DNA of 43,375 bases from Myxococcus xanthus (GCF_013116825.1 NZ_JABFNS010000079.1:1-43375); one strand, 5' to 3'; counted from the stretch's first letter, positions 17,501 through 26,765 are shown. The notes: a model not told the origin generated them from the letters alone. A program made the numbers and translations.

Positions 17501-18216
17501 TCCTCGGTGCGCTCCACCAGGATGTTGCCGGGCTTGATGTCGCGGTGGATGAGGCCCGCGCCATGGGCGGCGTGTACGCCCTCGGCGGCCTGGCGCAGCA
17601 CCAGCACCTTCTGCTCCAGCGTGAGCGAGCGCGCCAGCTGTCCCAGGGGCTGGCCATCCACGAAGCGCATGGCGATGTAGCCCCGGCCGCGCACCTCGCC
17701 GACCTCGTACACCTCGCACACCCGCTCGTGTCGGACGCGGGCCTGCGCGCGGGCCTCGGAGAGGAAGCGCCGGGCCAGCTCCGGGTCGTCCCCGCGCACG
17801 AACTTCAGCGCCACGTTGCGGCGGAGCATGGGGTCATACGCCAGGAACACCCGGCCCATGCCACCCTGGCCCAGGAAGCGCACGGGCTGGTAGCGGTCCC
17901 AGTCCGGCACCGGGAAGGTGGGGCCGTCCGGCTCCACGGCGGGGGGCGGGGACACGCCCGGGGTGACGGGCGTCAGGGTGGCGGCCTCGAGCGGCCGGCC
18001 GGCGCTCGGGTCCGTGCTCTCGGAGGCGAGCTCTCCACGGAGTGCCACCAGGGAGTCCTCCGACAGCCGGCCTCGCTCCCGAAGCAGCTCCAGGGGGCCA
18101 CGCCGCAGGCGGAGCGCTTCCTCACGCAGGACCGCCACCTCCTCGCCGGAGAGCAGTCCTTCGTCCATCGCGAGGAGGAGCTCCTCCTCGTACGTCTCAT
18201 TCAATCGCCCCGCCAC
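14551..18216 (-). CDS. Ser/Thr protein kinase with membrane span and TPR tail (1221 aa)
   Basis: The cytoplasmic N-terminus holds a short helical region (1-65), a linker, and a Hanks-type kinase domain at about 108-370. All key motifs are present: Gly loop GQGGMGRVF (116-124), K138 (VALKFV), catalytic loop HRDIKPGN (224-231), DFG (248-250) and APE (273-275), so it should be active. One membrane span follows at about 392-412 after a basic stretch (RRKARKHR). The remaining 800 residues are TPR-like helical repeats (for example ADAWINLGNALRRRA, VYAHNNLGEVWTLSA), predicted outside the cytoplasm. The start is GTG at 18216, with GGGG 8 bases upstream; the frame extends further upstream, but that region lies in a terminator-like structure. 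Convergent with the twin small genes. Whether it phosphorylates the nearby FHA-like activator is speculation. Confidence 0.9.
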   Translation of the reverse strand: MAGRLNETYEEELLLAMDEGLLSGEEVAVLREEALRLRRGPLELLRERGRLSEDSLVALRGELASESTDPSAGRPLEAATLTPVTPGVSPPPAVEPDGPTFPVPDWDRYQPVRFLGQGGMGRVFLAYDPMLRRNVALKFVRGDDPELARRFLSEARAQARVRHERVCEVYEVGEVRGRGYIAMRFVDGQPLGQLARSLTLEQKVLVLRQAAEGVHAAHGAGLIHRDIKPGNILVERTEDGGLAPFVMDFGLARDWREEGAAPNAVQGTPHYMAPEQARGEVSRLDRRADIYALGATLYSLLTGRPPFTGATEAEVITRLQHEEPAPPRALDADIPSDLEAIVLKCLEKQRPARYDSARALAEDLERFLEGEPVLARQGLGYRLRRKARKHRVALTLGSAALSVVLLALIQAGIARGEVAERERLTRRFTERVERIEASARYSALSRLHDTREDRRELRASMDALEAEVREAGPHALGPGQYALGRALLVLDERDAARKRLEAAWAQGYREPRVAWALAQVLGDLYQERLLLDVERRSPEQREVRRKELEQNYRDPALAYLRQAEGPDVPVPPLYVKALFAFYEGRHEEALTHLEAMGRAQPWFYEAPLLQGDVLLARATQRWHQGDKAGSQEDLDAGRGAYAAAVATAESQPMGHYVLARLELAALVMELYGEGNVLPHYERGVEAATRALTAAPDHHRSLVVLSRLHRRLAEQRTSQGREDAEPLLEKSIHAAREALALAPPSDRVALELAITHRLWARYRQERGQDPSEQLRLSIEAFERLRPEERDYAFHANLGLTYQVWADAEAERGVDPLEHQGKAIDAYLEAIRVRENQADAWINLGNALRRRASNPRATDAAGDLTRARDALAKALALNPGNVVASFRGAEISEQLARWRWSHGEPFEADLEQALALFRQGLGINAKLPPLHNGLGAALLWQAEQRWEEGGAPEPLLQQAQAAFEEARTLAPRQVYAHNNLGEVWTLSATFQSARRENPEPSGRAAVEAYRQALSLQPQDADLWANLGRVQTLLATWSLETGGDPRAELAKAEESLARATTLNPRQGHTWRNTGEARALKARWLAHRGAARESDFELASQAFQQALSLEPRRHDYRLATARFQLAWAAWRHQRNEDAAPLLNQGLALVAEVLADRPRWARAQALRGGGLLALAETRASSEQRQAWRGEGQEVLRQALARNPHLESEWSGRLGAAREPLAGPPTP

Positions 18217-18256
18217 GTGCACGGCCCCAGCATACGGGCTGGCGCGTGGCGGGGGG

Positions 18257-18325
18257 AAAATCCGCCGGGAGGCCCACGAGGCCGGCGGAGTTGGCCTCAG
18301 AGGGAGGTGTGGACCTCCCGGCGGA
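18257..18325 (-). terminator. Hairpin terminator after the Cys-rich gene
   Basis: A perfect 12-base inverted repeat, TCCGCCGGGAGG (18261-18272) and CCTCCCGGCGGA (18314-18325), encloses a smaller GAGGCC/GGCCTC hairpin (18279-18298). Reading the minus strand, the stem is followed by TTTT at 18260-18257. It starts 20 bases after the Cys-rich gene's stop and lies just before the kinase gene's start. Confidence 0.6.
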
Positions 18326-18344
18326 AAGGTGTAGCGGTCAGCCC

Positions 18345-21300
18345 TTAGCCGCGCTTCCTCCGGCGGAGGCCGAGCAGGCCCAGGAGCGCCAGCCAGGACG
18401 CGGCGGGCGCCGTGCTGCAGCCGCCACCGGCGAAGGCCCGGGTGAGCTCCACCGTCCACGAGTACGCCGCGGGGGTGCTGTCCACGTTGCCCGCGCGGTC
18501 CGTGGCCCGCACGCGCAGGGTGTGCTGACCCTCGCCCACGTCATAGCTGTCCCGGCAGGGCTCGAAGGGGCCCCCGTTCAAGCTGCACTCGTAGGTGACG
18601 TCCTCCTCGGACGCGCCGTACTCGAAGGTCGCCGTCCGGTCGCCGCCGCGCGAGGGCGGCGTGCGCGGGATGCGCGTGTCGGGCTCCTGGGTGTCGATGA
18701 TGAACTCGCTGGGCGCGGAGGGCTCGCTGGTGCGGCCCTCGCTGTCGGTGGCGGTGGCCGTCACCGTGTGCGGGCCATCCTCCAGCGGCTGGGCCGGCGT
18801 GCAGGTCCACGCGCCCACGTCGTTGGTGGTGGTGGTGCAGAGCACCGTGTCGCCCTCGTACACCGTCACCACCGTGCCCGGCGCCGACGTGCCGCTCAGG
18901 GGCGGCGTCGACGTGTTGAGCACCGCGCCATCGGCGGGCCCGGTGATGACCGGCGGCTCCGTCGTGGTCAGGGTGATGGTGAAGGTGACGGGCGTGGAGG
19001 TGGGGCCGGGGTTGCCGCCCGGAGGCGTGGCGGTGGCCGTCACCGTGTGCGGGCCTTCGGCCATGGGCGTGGTGGGCGTGCAGCTCCAGTTGCCCGCCGC
19101 ATCGGCCGTGGTGGTGCAGAGGGCGGTTCCTCCCTCGTACACCGTCACCTCGTCACCTGGGGTCGCCGTGCCGCTCAGCACGGGCGTCTGCGTGTCCAGC
19201 ACCGCGTCCGGCGCGGGGCCCGTGATGACCGGAGGCGCCGGCGGCGAGTAGTCGACGATGAAGTCCACCGACGTGGACGTCTGCGGCGCGCCCGGGAAGG
19301 TGGAGGTGATGACGGCGGTGTGCGGTCCTTCCTCCAGGTCCGTCGGCAGCGTGCAGCGCCAGTTCCCCTCCGCGTCGGCGATGACGGTGCACACCGGCGC
19401 GGGGTTGCCGTCCAGGTACACGTCCACGGTGGCGCCCGGCGTGGCGGTGCCCTCCAGTTCCTCGCCGGCGGTGCCGCCCGGCGTCGGGGACGTGACGACA
19501 GGGGCCGTCTGGCAGATGGACAGCGCGTCCACGCGGTACGTCACCGCCGTGTCGGAGTTGTTGGCCAGGTCGCAGTCGGTGTCGACCAGCGCGATGCGCA
19601 CGTCACCCGTGGCCGCCGTGAAGTCGCGGGACAGGGGGAAGCCCAGGGGCATGGCCTCGGCGCGCGTGGCGGAGCCCGGACCGCCGCGGGGCGTGTAGCC
19701 CAGCGAGAAGCCCTGCACCTGCGTGCCCGCGTTGGCGCTGACGCCGATGACGCCGGGGTACCAGTTGGCGCCACCCGAGTAGCTCACCGCGCCGGCCACG
19801 TACCGGACGCGGTAGCGGCCCGGCACGCCCAGCCCGGCCTGGATGGCCGCGTCGGGCAGCACGGGGGCGTCGATGTCCGACACCTGCGTGCAGTTCGCGT
19901 TGCCCTGGCGGGTGATGAACACGCTCACGTCCGCCGTCTGGCACGCGGCGCCGCTCTCCACGGTGCACGTGGCCGAGCAGCCGTCCCCGTTGGCGGTGTT
20001 GCCGTCATCGCAGGCCTCGCTGTCCGCCTTGATGCCGTCACCACACGTCACGGCGCACACCGACGGGATGCCGGTGCAGCCGAACCCGTCCTCGATGGCG
20101 CAGGTGGCGTTGCAGCCGTCGCCCGCCGTGGTGTCGCCGTCGTCGCAGCGCTCACCCTCGTCGAGGATGCCGTTGCCGCAGACGTTGGGGCTGATGCAGG
20201 TGTTGGTGGTGGGGTTGCAGACGCCGCTCTCGCAGACGCCAGACGCATTGCAGGGCTGGCCGTCCTCCAGGAGGCAGCGCGAGGAGCAGCCGTCGCCGTT
20301 GTTGAGGTTGCCGTCGTCACACACCTCGGCGCCCGCGCGGGTGCCGTCGCCGCAGGTGGTGGCGCAGGTGCTGGGCGCGCCGCTGCACGTATAGCCGTTC
20401 TCCACGCGGCAGCTCGCGTTGCAGCCGTCGCCCGCCGTGGTGTTGCCATCGTCGCACTGCTCGCCGCTGTCCACCGTACCGTTGCCGCAGGTGAAGAAGC
20501 ACTGGTTGCCAGCGCCAGGGCAGCTCCAGCCCGGCTCCACCGCGCAGGTGGCGTTGCAGCCGTCCCCGTTGGCGGTGTTGCCGTCATCACACGCCTCGGC
20601 GCCCGCGCGGGTACCGTCGCCACAGGTGGTGGCGCAGGTGCTGGGCGCGCCGCTGCACGCGTAGCCCGGCTCCACGCGGCAGCCGGAGGTGCAGCCGTCG
20701 CCGCCGGTGGTGTTGCCGTCGTCGCACGTCTCGTTCGAGTCCAGCGCGCCGTTGCCGCAGCTCTGCACGCACACGGACGGGCCGGTGGCGGGCGCGCTGC
20801 ACGCGTAACCCTCCTCCACGCGGCACTCGGTGCTGCAGCCGTCCGTCGGGTTCAGGTTGCCGTCATCGCACTGCTCGCCCGGGTCGACGGTGCCGTTGCC
20901 GCAGGTGAGCACGCAGACCTGGCCCGGGGCGGGGCAGGCGTAGCCCAGCTCCAGGGTACAGGCGTTGGAGCAGCCATCACCCAGGGTGGTGTTGCCGTCG
21001 TCGCACAGCTCACCCGCGTCCATCCGGCCGTTGCCGCACAGGGGGGCGCAGGTGGACGGAGCGCCCTGGCACTCGTAGCCGCGCTCGATGCGGCACGCCG
21101 AGGAGCAACCGTCCGAGTCGTAGGCATTGCCGTCATCGCACTGCTCGCCCGGGTCGATGGCGCCGTTGCCGCACGTCATCACGCAGGCCTGGCCCGGGGT
21201 GGGGCAGGCGTAGCCGGACTCCACGCGGCAGCTCGCGTTGCAGCCGTCGCCCGCCGTGGCGTTGCCGTCGTCGCACTGCTCGCCCGGGTTCAGCGTGCCG

Positions 21301-22442
21301 TTGCCACACGTCTGGGCGCAGGTGCTGGGCTGGCCGGTGCAGCCGTAGCCCGCCTCGATGCCGCAGGTGGCGGAGCAGCCGTCACCGTTGGTGGCGTTGC
21401 CGTCGTCGCACTCCTCGCGCAGGGACACGGCGCCGTCGCCGCAGCGGTCGTCGTACGCGTCCACGAACAGGTAGCGGAAGGCGTTGGGCTCGGTGGCGGC
21501 GTTCTCGTTGCATAGCTCGATGCGGTTGAGGCCCGTGCGCCAGGGGGCGTTGGTGCCGAACTCGCGGAAGATGTTCTTCTGCCAGGGCTGGCCCGCCGGC
21601 TCGTTGACGACCGTGGGCGTGAAGTTCTGCCCGTTCACCCGCGCGCTGTCGAACTGGTTGTCGTTGAAGGTGGCCAGCCGCAGGCGGAACTGCGAGACGT
21701 TGGTCGTCGAGGGCACCATGAAGTCCTGGTACACGCAGACGGGGGCGCCCAGCGGCGCCTCCATGAAGCGGGCCGTCTGGATTTCCTGGGGCCAGTCGTC
21801 GGCGTTCCGCGGTCCGGTGGCCGCGCCCGTGGTGGTGCCGCTGTAGAACCAGTGCGGATCCGGGCCGACCTCCAGCCGGCGGTTGTTCTCGTCCACGCCG
21901 GTGTTGAAGACCGTCACGCCCGCGCGCACGCAGCGGCTGGGGCTGCCAGCGCAGGCGAAGCCAGGCTCCACCTCGCACAGACGGTTGCAGCCGTCGCCCT
22001 CGAAGCGGTTGCCGTCGTCACAGACTTCCTGCGCGTAGGACGGGTGGGCGCGGTTGTCGAACACGCCGTTGCCGCACAGGGACAGGTCACACGTCGCCGT
22101 GCAGTCGGAGCCGGGGGCGTTGCTGTCACACGCCTCGCCGGAGTCGACGACGTTGTTGCCGCACAGGCTCGCCAGCGAGCAGGGGCGCCCGGGCACGTGG
22201 CACAGGTAGCCTGCTTCGATGGTGCCGGTGGCGGAACAGCCGTCGCCGCTGGTGGTGTTGCCGTCGTCACATTGCTCGCCGGGCTCGAGCTGGCCGTCTC
22301 CGACGAGGGAGGCGGTCCGGCTCACGAGCACGGGCTCGGTGGGGGGCACGGCTGTCCGGGCACCGCCCGAATCACAGCCGGTCAGGGATGAGAGCAGCGC
22401 GAGACAGAGCGCCGCCGTCTTGAAGAGGACACGCGTTTTCAT
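18345..22442 (-). CDS. Cys-rich DUF4215-repeat lipoprotein with Ig-like domains and MYXO-CTERM tail (1365 aa)
   Basis: A large cell-surface protein. The signal peptide ends in a lipobox (SSLTGC, lipidated C23). About 14 DUF4215-type Cys-rich repeats follow (pattern CGNG...GEQCDDGN...GDGC...C..E.GY.C), two of the first three degenerate. A roughly 150-residue beta-sandwich-like insert (from [18 protein letters not shown] to [11 protein letters not shown]) interrupts the series after repeat 3. A second non-repeat domain follows the last repeat ([14 protein letters not shown] to [11 protein letters not shown]), then three bacterial Ig-like domains ([12 protein letters not shown] type) and a chitobiase-like domain ([14 protein letters not shown]). 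It ends [19 protein letters not shown] then GLRRRKRG, a MYXO-CTERM sorting signal. ATG at 22442 lies 20 bases after the OmpA-family gene, so the two form an operon. Adhesin or recognition roles are inferred from architecture. Confidence 0.92.
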   Translation of the reverse strand: MKTRVLFKTAALCLALLSSLTGCDSGGARTAVPPTEPVLVSRTASLVGDGQLEPGEQCDDGNTTSGDGCSATGTIEAGYLCHVPGRPCSLASLCGNNVVDSGEACDSNAPGSDCTATCDLSLCGNGVFDNRAHPSYAQEVCDDGNRFEGDGCNRLCEVEPGFACAGSPSRCVRAGVTVFNTGVDENNRRLEVGPDPHWFYSGTTTGAATGPRNADDWPQEIQTARFMEAPLGAPVCVYQDFMVPSTTNVSQFRLRLATFNDNQFDSARVNGQNFTPTVVNEPAGQPWQKNIFREFGTNAPWRTGLNRIELCNENAATEPNAFRYLFVDAYDDRCGDGAVSLREECDDGNATNGDGCSATCGIEAGYGCTGQPSTCAQTCGNGTLNPGEQCDDGNATAGDGCNASCRVESGYACPTPGQACVMTCGNGAIDPGEQCDDGNAYDSDGCSSACRIERGYECQGAPSTCAPLCGNGRMDAGELCDDGNTTLGDGCSNACTLELGYACPAPGQVCVLTCGNGTVDPGEQCDDGNLNPTDGCSTECRVEEGYACSAPATGPSVCVQSCGNGALDSNETCDDGNTTGGDGCTSGCRVEPGYACSGAPSTCATTCGDGTRAGAEACDDGNTANGDGCNATCAVEPGWSCPGAGNQCFFTCGNGTVDSGEQCDDGNTTAGDGCNASCRVENGYTCSGAPSTCATTCGDGTRAGAEVCDDGNLNNGDGCSSRCLLEDGQPCNASGVCESGVCNPTTNTCISPNVCGNGILDEGERCDDGDTTAGDGCNATCAIEDGFGCTGIPSVCAVTCGDGIKADSEACDDGNTANGDGCSATCTVESGAACQTADVSVFITRQGNANCTQVSDIDAPVLPDAAIQAGLGVPGRYRVRYVAGAVSYSGGANWYPGVIGVSANAGTQVQGFSLGYTPRGGPGSATRAEAMPLGFPLSRDFTAATGDVRIALVDTDCDLANNSDTAVTYRVDALSICQTAPVVTSPTPGGTAGEELEGTATPGATVDVYLDGNPAPVCTVIADAEGNWRCTLPTDLEEGPHTAVITSTFPGAPQTSTSVDFIVDYSPPAPPVITGPAPDAVLDTQTPVLSGTATPGDEVTVYEGGTALCTTTADAAGNWSCTPTTPMAEGPHTVTATATPPGGNPGPTSTPVTFTITLTTTEPPVITGPADGAVLNTSTPPLSGTSAPGTVVTVYEGDTVLCTTTTNDVGAWTCTPAQPLEDGPHTVTATATDSEGRTSEPSAPSEFIIDTQEPDTRIPRTPPSRGGDRTATFEYGASEEDVTYECSLNGGPFEPCRDSYDVGEGQHTLRVRATDRAGNVDSTPAAYSWTVELTRAFAGGGCSTAPAASWLALLGLLGLRRRKRG

Positions 22443-22462
22443 GGGGATGTCTGCCTCGGTTC

Positions 22463-24304
22463 TCAGTGGGTGTCGGGAGAGGGCTCGCCCTGCTGCGTCT
22501 GCACGCCCTCTGCGTCGCCGACGATCTTGAACTCCACGCGGCGGTTCTTCGCGCGGCCCTGGGTGGTGTTGTTGTCCGCGATGGGCTGGGTGGGACCGAA
22601 GCCCTTGGCATCCAGGCGCTCCCGGGCCACGCCCTTGCTCACCAGGTAGCGAACGACGGCGTCGGCGCGGCGCTGGGACAGGTCCAGGTTGTAGTCAGGG
22701 TTGCCGCGGTCGTCGGTGTGGCCCTCGACACGCACCTTCTCTACTTCTGGGTGGGCGATGAGGATGTTGGCCACCGTGTCGAGCAGCTTGTTGCTGCGCG
22801 CGATGATGACGTCCTTGTTGTTCTCGAAGTAGACGGCCTCGAGCAGTTGGATGCGATTCTCGCCAATCTGCGCGAGCTGCTTCTCCTTGCAGCCGTGGTT
22901 CTTCGCCGGGCCAGCCTCGGTGGGGCAGTTGTCGAGCCGGTCGACGATGCCGTCACCGTCGGTGTCCTTGTCCGGGCAGCCGCGGTTCTCCTTGGGCCCG
23001 GCCTCGTTGGGGCAGCGGTCGGCGGTGTCGAGCACGCCGTCGTTGTCGTTGTCCGGGTCGGGGCAGCCGTCCTCGTCCTGGAAGCCGTCCTTGTCCTCGG
23101 CCTGGTCCGGGCACTGGTCCTTGGCGTCGGAGATGCCGTCCCCGTCCGTGTCCGGGTCATCCGGGCAGCCGTCCTGGTCCTCGAAGCCGTTGAGGTTCTC
23201 CGCCTCCTTCGGGCAGCGATCCGCCAGGTTGGGCAGGCCGTCGCCGTCGTCGTCCCCGTCCGGGCAGCCATTCAGCTCCGACAGGCCCTCGTCGGTGGGG
23301 CAGCGGTCGGCGGCGTTCTTGATGCCGTCGCCGTCCAGGTCGAAGTCCGGACAGCGGGCGGGGTCATGCGGCTGTCCCTCCACACATGCGTTGGGCGTGG
23401 AGGCGGGGGTGCCGAAGGTGAGGCCGGCGAGCACCCGGAACGACGGCGTGCCCGGCGTGCTGCCGAAGCCAGGGCCACCCATGGCGTAGACTTCCGTGCC
23501 CGCGGGCATGGGAACGCGCACGCCCAGCAGCACTTCCATCGACTCCGGCGCATCCGCGACGGGCAGGGTGCCGCGCACCACCAACTCCTGGCGGAAGCCG
23601 AGCAGTCCGGCGGACAGGTTGACGCCGCCGTTCAGCTCCGTGCCCAGTTCATCGAGGTGCGGCTGCGTGTTGGGGGACAGCGCATACGTCTTGGTCCGCA
23701 CCAGCGCGCCCAGGTCGGCGCCCACGCGCCACGTGCCACCCAACTGCTTGCCCAGGCCGAGCCGAGGCGAGAAGACGAAGCCCTGGTCCCGGGTGAGCGT
23801 CTCCGTGCTGCCAATGGGCAGGGCCGCGCCGAGGTGCAGGCCCAGGTCCATCAGCCCGCCGCGCTGCTCGGAGAGGATTCCCGCGCGCGCCTGGAGCCAC
23901 GGCGTGCCCAGCGCGCTCGTGGACGGCGTGGCGACGCCCAGCGCCGCGGTGTCCGGTCCCCATTGGGACACGATGGGCACCTGCGCGCCGAGCTCCAACC
24001 AGTCGGTGATGGCATAGGCACCACTGAGGTGCACCGTCACGCGGTTGGAGACGATGACACCTTGCTGCGCTCCACCGGAGACGAGCACCAGGGGCTCCTT
24101 CTCATAGTGTCCGGTGAAGCCGAGGCGGTACTCGCCGCGGGACATGAGATCGCCGGTGGACAGCACCAGGCTGTCGCGTGCACCGGGATTGAGTTGCAGC
24201 CGCTCCAGCTCGATGCCGGGGATGCGCTGCGCCTGGGCCTGGGCCGTGACCGCCCAGAGGACGGCCAGACCTCCAAGCCACGGGTGATACGGATGTGAAG
24301 ACAA
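22463..24304 (-). CDS. OmpA-family outer membrane protein with TSP3 calcium-binding repeats
   Basis: A 613-aa protein. The signal peptide is about residues 1-25 ([15 protein letters not shown]). Residues about 27-315 look like a beta-barrel, with alternating patterns ([37 protein letters not shown]). Residues about 320-470 hold thrombospondin type 3 repeats ([30 protein letters not shown]), which bind Ca2+ in other proteins. Residues about 485-600 are an OmpA C-terminal peptidoglycan-binding domain ([22 protein letters not shown], here split as [10 protein letters not shown] and [12 protein letters not shown]). TTG at 24304 is chosen because GGAGGA lies 4 bases upstream and the signal peptide begins there. 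It is first in a two-gene operon with the Cys-rich lipoprotein. TraB of Myxococcus is also an OmpA-domain barrel encoded next to Cys-rich TraA, but homology is not shown. Confidence 0.92.
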   Translation of the reverse strand: MSSHPYHPWLGGLAVLWAVTAQAQAQRIPGIELERLQLNPGARDSLVLSTGDLMSRGEYRLGFTGHYEKEPLVLVSGGAQQGVIVSNRVTVHLSGAYAITDWLELGAQVPIVSQWGPDTAALGVATPSTSALGTPWLQARAGILSEQRGGLMDLGLHLGAALPIGSTETLTRDQGFVFSPRLGLGKQLGGTWRVGADLGALVRTKTYALSPNTQPHLDELGTELNGGVNLSAGLLGFRQELVVRGTLPVADAPESMEVLLGVRVPMPAGTEVYAMGGPGFGSTPGTPSFRVLAGLTFGTPASTPNACVEGQPHDPARCPDFDLDGDGIKNAADRCPTDEGLSELNGCPDGDDDGDGLPNLADRCPKEAENLNGFEDQDGCPDDPDTDGDGISDAKDQCPDQAEDKDGFQDEDGCPDPDNDNDGVLDTADRCPNEAGPKENRGCPDKDTDGDGIVDRLDNCPTEAGPAKNHGCKEKQLAQIGENRIQLLEAVYFENNKDVIIARSNKLLDTVANILIAHPEVEKVRVEGHTDDRGNPDYNLDLSQRRADAVVRYLVSKGVARERLDAKGFGPTQPIADNNTTQGRAKNRRVEFKIVGDAEGVQTQQGEPSPDTH

Positions 24305-24379
24305 GAGTTCCTCCCCCTCAACGTGGCGCCGGAAAAGCGCACGCGGGTGTGTCCGCCATGCTTGAGACGCGGGGTGTTT

Positions 24380-24395
24380 TGCACGCAACGCGCCA
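24380..24395 (-). promoter_or_regulatory. Candidate sigma-54 promoter for the OmpA/Cys-rich operon
   Basis: On the minus strand TGGCGCGTTGCGTGCA matches TGGYACR-N4-TTGCW with two mismatches and correct GG/GC spacing. It lies 76 bases before the TTG start. The box cluster at 24470-24521 is 75-126 bases upstream of it, so it could serve this promoter too, though spacing differs from the twin genes. Confidence 0.45.
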
Positions 24396-24469
24396 CGTTT
24401 GCCACGGGGGGAACCTCAGAGGTGGGTGAGAGGGACCTGGGGAGTGGGTTGGGTTTGGACGGGGGCGGT

Positions 24470-24521
24470 TGACGTGTCAGCGCCGTGTCGCGCCGCCGCC
24501 TGACGCGTCAATGACGTGTCA
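24470..24521. promoter_or_regulatory. Cluster of three palindromic activator boxes in a divergent region
   Basis: TGACGTGTCA (24470-24479), TGACGCGTCA (24501-24510, a perfect palindrome) and TGACGTGTCA (24512-24521). The first two start 31 bases apart, as before the twin genes at 13.5-14.1 kb. The cluster lies between the OmpA operon (-) and the AcoR-like activator gene (+). Confidence 0.65.
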
Positions 24522-24572
24522 GGCGAGGTCCCGGCACCAGATGTCAAAGGTGGGGTGGGGGGCGACCCGCGC

Positions 24573-24588
24573 TGTGTGATGCGTTGCG
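24573..24588 (+). promoter_or_regulatory. Weak sigma-54-like promoter before the AcoR-like activator
   Basis: TGTGTGATGCGTTGCG has a good -12 part (TTGC) but a poor -24 part (TGT instead of TGG). Its start is 103 and 72 bases after the starts of the first two boxes, identical to the geometry at 14018-14121. That coincidence of spacing is the main support. Confidence 0.4.
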
Positions 24589-24662
24589 TCAGGTTGGGCC
24601 AGAAACACTGCGGCGTTCCCCGGTTGTTGTCGCCATCGGGATTCCACCAAGATTCAAGGTCC

Positions 24663-26765
24663 TTGGGGACGCTGACGCTCAGCGCATCACCGCTCCTGTG
24701 GGAGCAGTTCCTCGTGGGGGCACTCGACGGGGAGGCGGGGTTGCGTCCGGAGTTGCGCTCCATCCTCCCCCGCTGGCAGCGCTCACGGTCGCTGGGCGCC
24801 CCGAGCACCGGACAGCCGGACGAAGGGCCCAGCGTGGGCAGCCTGGCGCTGGTCGAGCGCCGGGCCCGGCTGGAGCCGGTGTGGCACGAACTGGGCGGCA
24901 TGCTGGAGATGTTGTCGGCGGCGCCCCTTCCTTCGGGGCGGGTGGCGCTGCTCGCGGACCGCGAGGGCGTCATCCTGGCGACGCGCAGCTCGGGCGGGGA
25001 CTTCACCCACCACGCGGATTACGTGCGCCTGGTGGAGGGGGCCTGCTGGGATGAGACGTCTCGCGGGACGAATGCCATTGGCACTGCCCTGGCGGAGTCC
25101 TCCGCCGTCGCGGTGGTGGGGCCGGCGCACTACGCGCAGCGGCACCATGGGCTCGTCTGCTACGCGGCGCCGGTCCATGACCCCTTTGGAGAGCTGGTGG
25201 CCGTGCTGGACGTCACGGGGCCGGCTGGCGCGGCGGATCCGCTGGTGCTGGTGGCGGTGGCCAGTGTGGCCCATGCCGCCGAGGCGCGGCTGCGCGAGGT
25301 CGCCTGGGCCCGGGTGGCCGCGGCGGCGCGGGGGGGATTGGAGTCGCGCCTGTCGCGCGAGGATGGCCCGGTGCTCGTCGTCGAGCCGATGGGGCGGGTG
25401 AGCCGCTTCAATGCGTCCGCGCGCGCGTTGCTCGGTGGGCAGGGGCCGACGGCGGTGGAGGCTGCGCTCGGTGTCTCGTGGCGGGTGCTGACGGACGCCG
25501 CGTTGCGAGGCGTGGCGCTGGAGACGCGTCTTGCTTCACAGGGGCCGGCCTGGCGCATCCATGCGGAGGCGGTGGGGACGGGGGATGGGAGCTCGGCGCT
25601 CGCGGTGCTGGTACGGCTGGAGTCTTCGGGTGTCCGGTCCCTGGGCATGACCCCTGGGAGCGCGGATTCAGGTCCGGCGGCGGAGCCTTCCCCTGAGGGG
25701 CGTGCGCCTCGCACGCTGTCCTGGGACCTGTGGGGGGCGGATACGGTGGTGCCACCTGGACCGTGGGCGGCGCTCAAGGGGAACGACCCGCAGCACTGCG
25801 CCACGTTGCGAGAAGCGGAGCGGTTCGCGCCCACGAGCTTGCCGGTGCTCCTGCTGTCGGAGACGGGCACGGGCAAGGAGCTCCTCGCTCGCGCACTGCA
25901 CGCGGCCAGTACGGTCGCCACGGGGCCCTTCGTGGCGGTGAATTGCGGCGCGCTGTCGCCCGCGTTGCTGGAGAGCGAGCTGTTCGGCCATGCGCCTGGT
26001 GCCTTCACCGGCGCGCGTGTCGGCGGCGCGGAGGGAAAGCTGGCGGCGGCGGACGGCGGAACGCTCTTCCTCGATGAGCTGGCGGAGATGCCGCCCGCGC
26101 TCCAGGTGTTGCTGCTCCGGGTGCTGGAGGACGGGGCCTATTCGCGCGTGGGCGAGTCCCGTGTGCGACGCTCGCGCTTCCGCCTGGTGGGCGCCACGTG
26201 CAGGGATTTGGACGCGGCCGTGCGCACCGGCGCGTTCCGCTCCGACCTCTATTTCCGCCTCCAGGGCGCGGTGCTGCGGCTGCCGCCGTTGCGCGAGCGC
26301 AACGACCTGCCGGAACTGGCCCATGCACTCCTCCGGCGGCTGTCGGAAGATGAAGGCCTGGCCACGCCGAGCATCTCCGCCGCCGCGCTCACCCGGCTCG
26401 CGGCCCACCCCTGGCCCGGCAACGTGCGCGAGCTGAAGACCGTGCTGCGGTTGGCGCTGGTGCGCGCGGCAGGCGCCCCCGTGTTGGACGTGGACGCCCT
26501 GCCGTCAGGCCTGGGAAGCCCGCTCTCTCCCGGGGCCCAGGTGGAACCTCGGCCCGCCGCGCCGCCTGTCTCCAGTCCGCCGAGTCAACCGAGCGCGAGT
26601 GCCGCCGCCGGCCCGCTGCGCGAGCTGGAGGCCCGCGCCATCCAGGAAGCCCTGGCGCTCAGCGGCGGCAACGTGGCGCAGGCCGCCCGGCGTCTGGGCA
26701 TCGCACGGAGCACGCTCTACCGGATGGCGGAGCGCTTCGGCATCACGCTGCCCTCGCGCGCCTGA
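24663..26765 (+). CDS. AcoR-like sigma-54-dependent activator (GAF-AAA+-Fis)
   Basis: About 700 aa. The N-terminal segment [13 protein letters not shown]... [19 protein letters not shown] and the GAF-like domain (about 70-215, with [18 protein letters not shown]) match activators of acetoin/alcohol/aldehyde catabolism of the AcoR type. A PAS-like stretch follows (235-320). The AAA+ core at about 365-610 has Walker A SETGTGKE (399-406), GAFTGA (446-451), Walker B GGTLFLDE (465-472) and the intact FRSDLYFRL segment. A Fis-type HTH ends the protein (about 660-698, [19 protein letters not shown]). The start is uncertain: TTG at 24663 keeps the conserved N-terminus but has a poor ribosome site; an ATG at 24516 falls inside the box cluster and is rejected. 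It sits just before aldB, which carries its own sigma-54 promoter, so aldB is the expected target. Confidence 0.9.
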   Translation: MGTLTLSASPLLWEQFLVGALDGEAGLRPELRSILPRWQRSRSLGAPSTGQPDEGPSVGSLALVERRARLEPVWHELGGMLEMLSAAPLPSGRVALLADREGVILATRSSGGDFTHHADYVRLVEGACWDETSRGTNAIGTALAESSAVAVVGPAHYAQRHHGLVCYAAPVHDPFGELVAVLDVTGPAGAADPLVLVAVASVAHAAEARLREVAWARVAAAARGGLESRLSREDGPVLVVEPMGRVSRFNASARALLGGQGPTAVEAALGVSWRVLTDAALRGVALETRLASQGPAWRIHAEAVGTGDGSSALAVLVRLESSGVRSLGMTPGSADSGPAAEPSPEGRAPRTLSWDLWGADTVVPPGPWAALKGNDPQHCATLREAERFAPTSLPVLLLSETGTGKELLARALHAASTVATGPFVAVNCGALSPALLESELFGHAPGAFTGARVGGAEGKLAAADGGTLFLDELAEMPPALQVLLLRVLEDGAYSRVGESRVRRSRFRLVGATCRDLDAAVRTGAFRSDLYFRLQGAVLRLPPLRERNDLPELAHALLRRLSEDEGLATPSISAAALTRLAAHPWPGNVRELKTVLRLALVRAAGAPVLDVDALPSGLGSPLSPGAQVEPRPAAPPVSSPPSQPSASAAAGPLRELEARAIQEALALSGGNVAQAARRLGIARSTLYRMAERFGITLPSRA

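Noticed and set aside
15292-21515. Two overlapping plus-strand frames of over 1000 codons (15292-18348 and 18042-21515)
   Set aside because: They lie opposite the kinase/TPR and Cys-rich genes, whose motifs are unmistakable. Their translations are Ala/Gly/Arg/His/Val-rich shadows.
19960-22300. Regularly spaced DNA repeats resembling a CRISPR array
   Set aside because: Period and translation match DUF4215 protein repeats in one continuous frame; units vary and there are no unique spacers.
22466-24298. 610-codon plus-strand frame opposite the OmpA-family gene
   Set aside because: Shadow of the TSP3 and barrel coding sequence; no recognisable domain.
24585-24612. Alternative -24/-12 element around TTGGGCC...CACTGC
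   Set aside because: The GG to GC spacing is one to two bases off, so it does not fit sigma-54 geometry.
24516-24662. Earlier ATG start for the AcoR-like activator
   Set aside because: It would place coding sequence across the palindromic boxes and the -12 element, and the translation there is not family-like.
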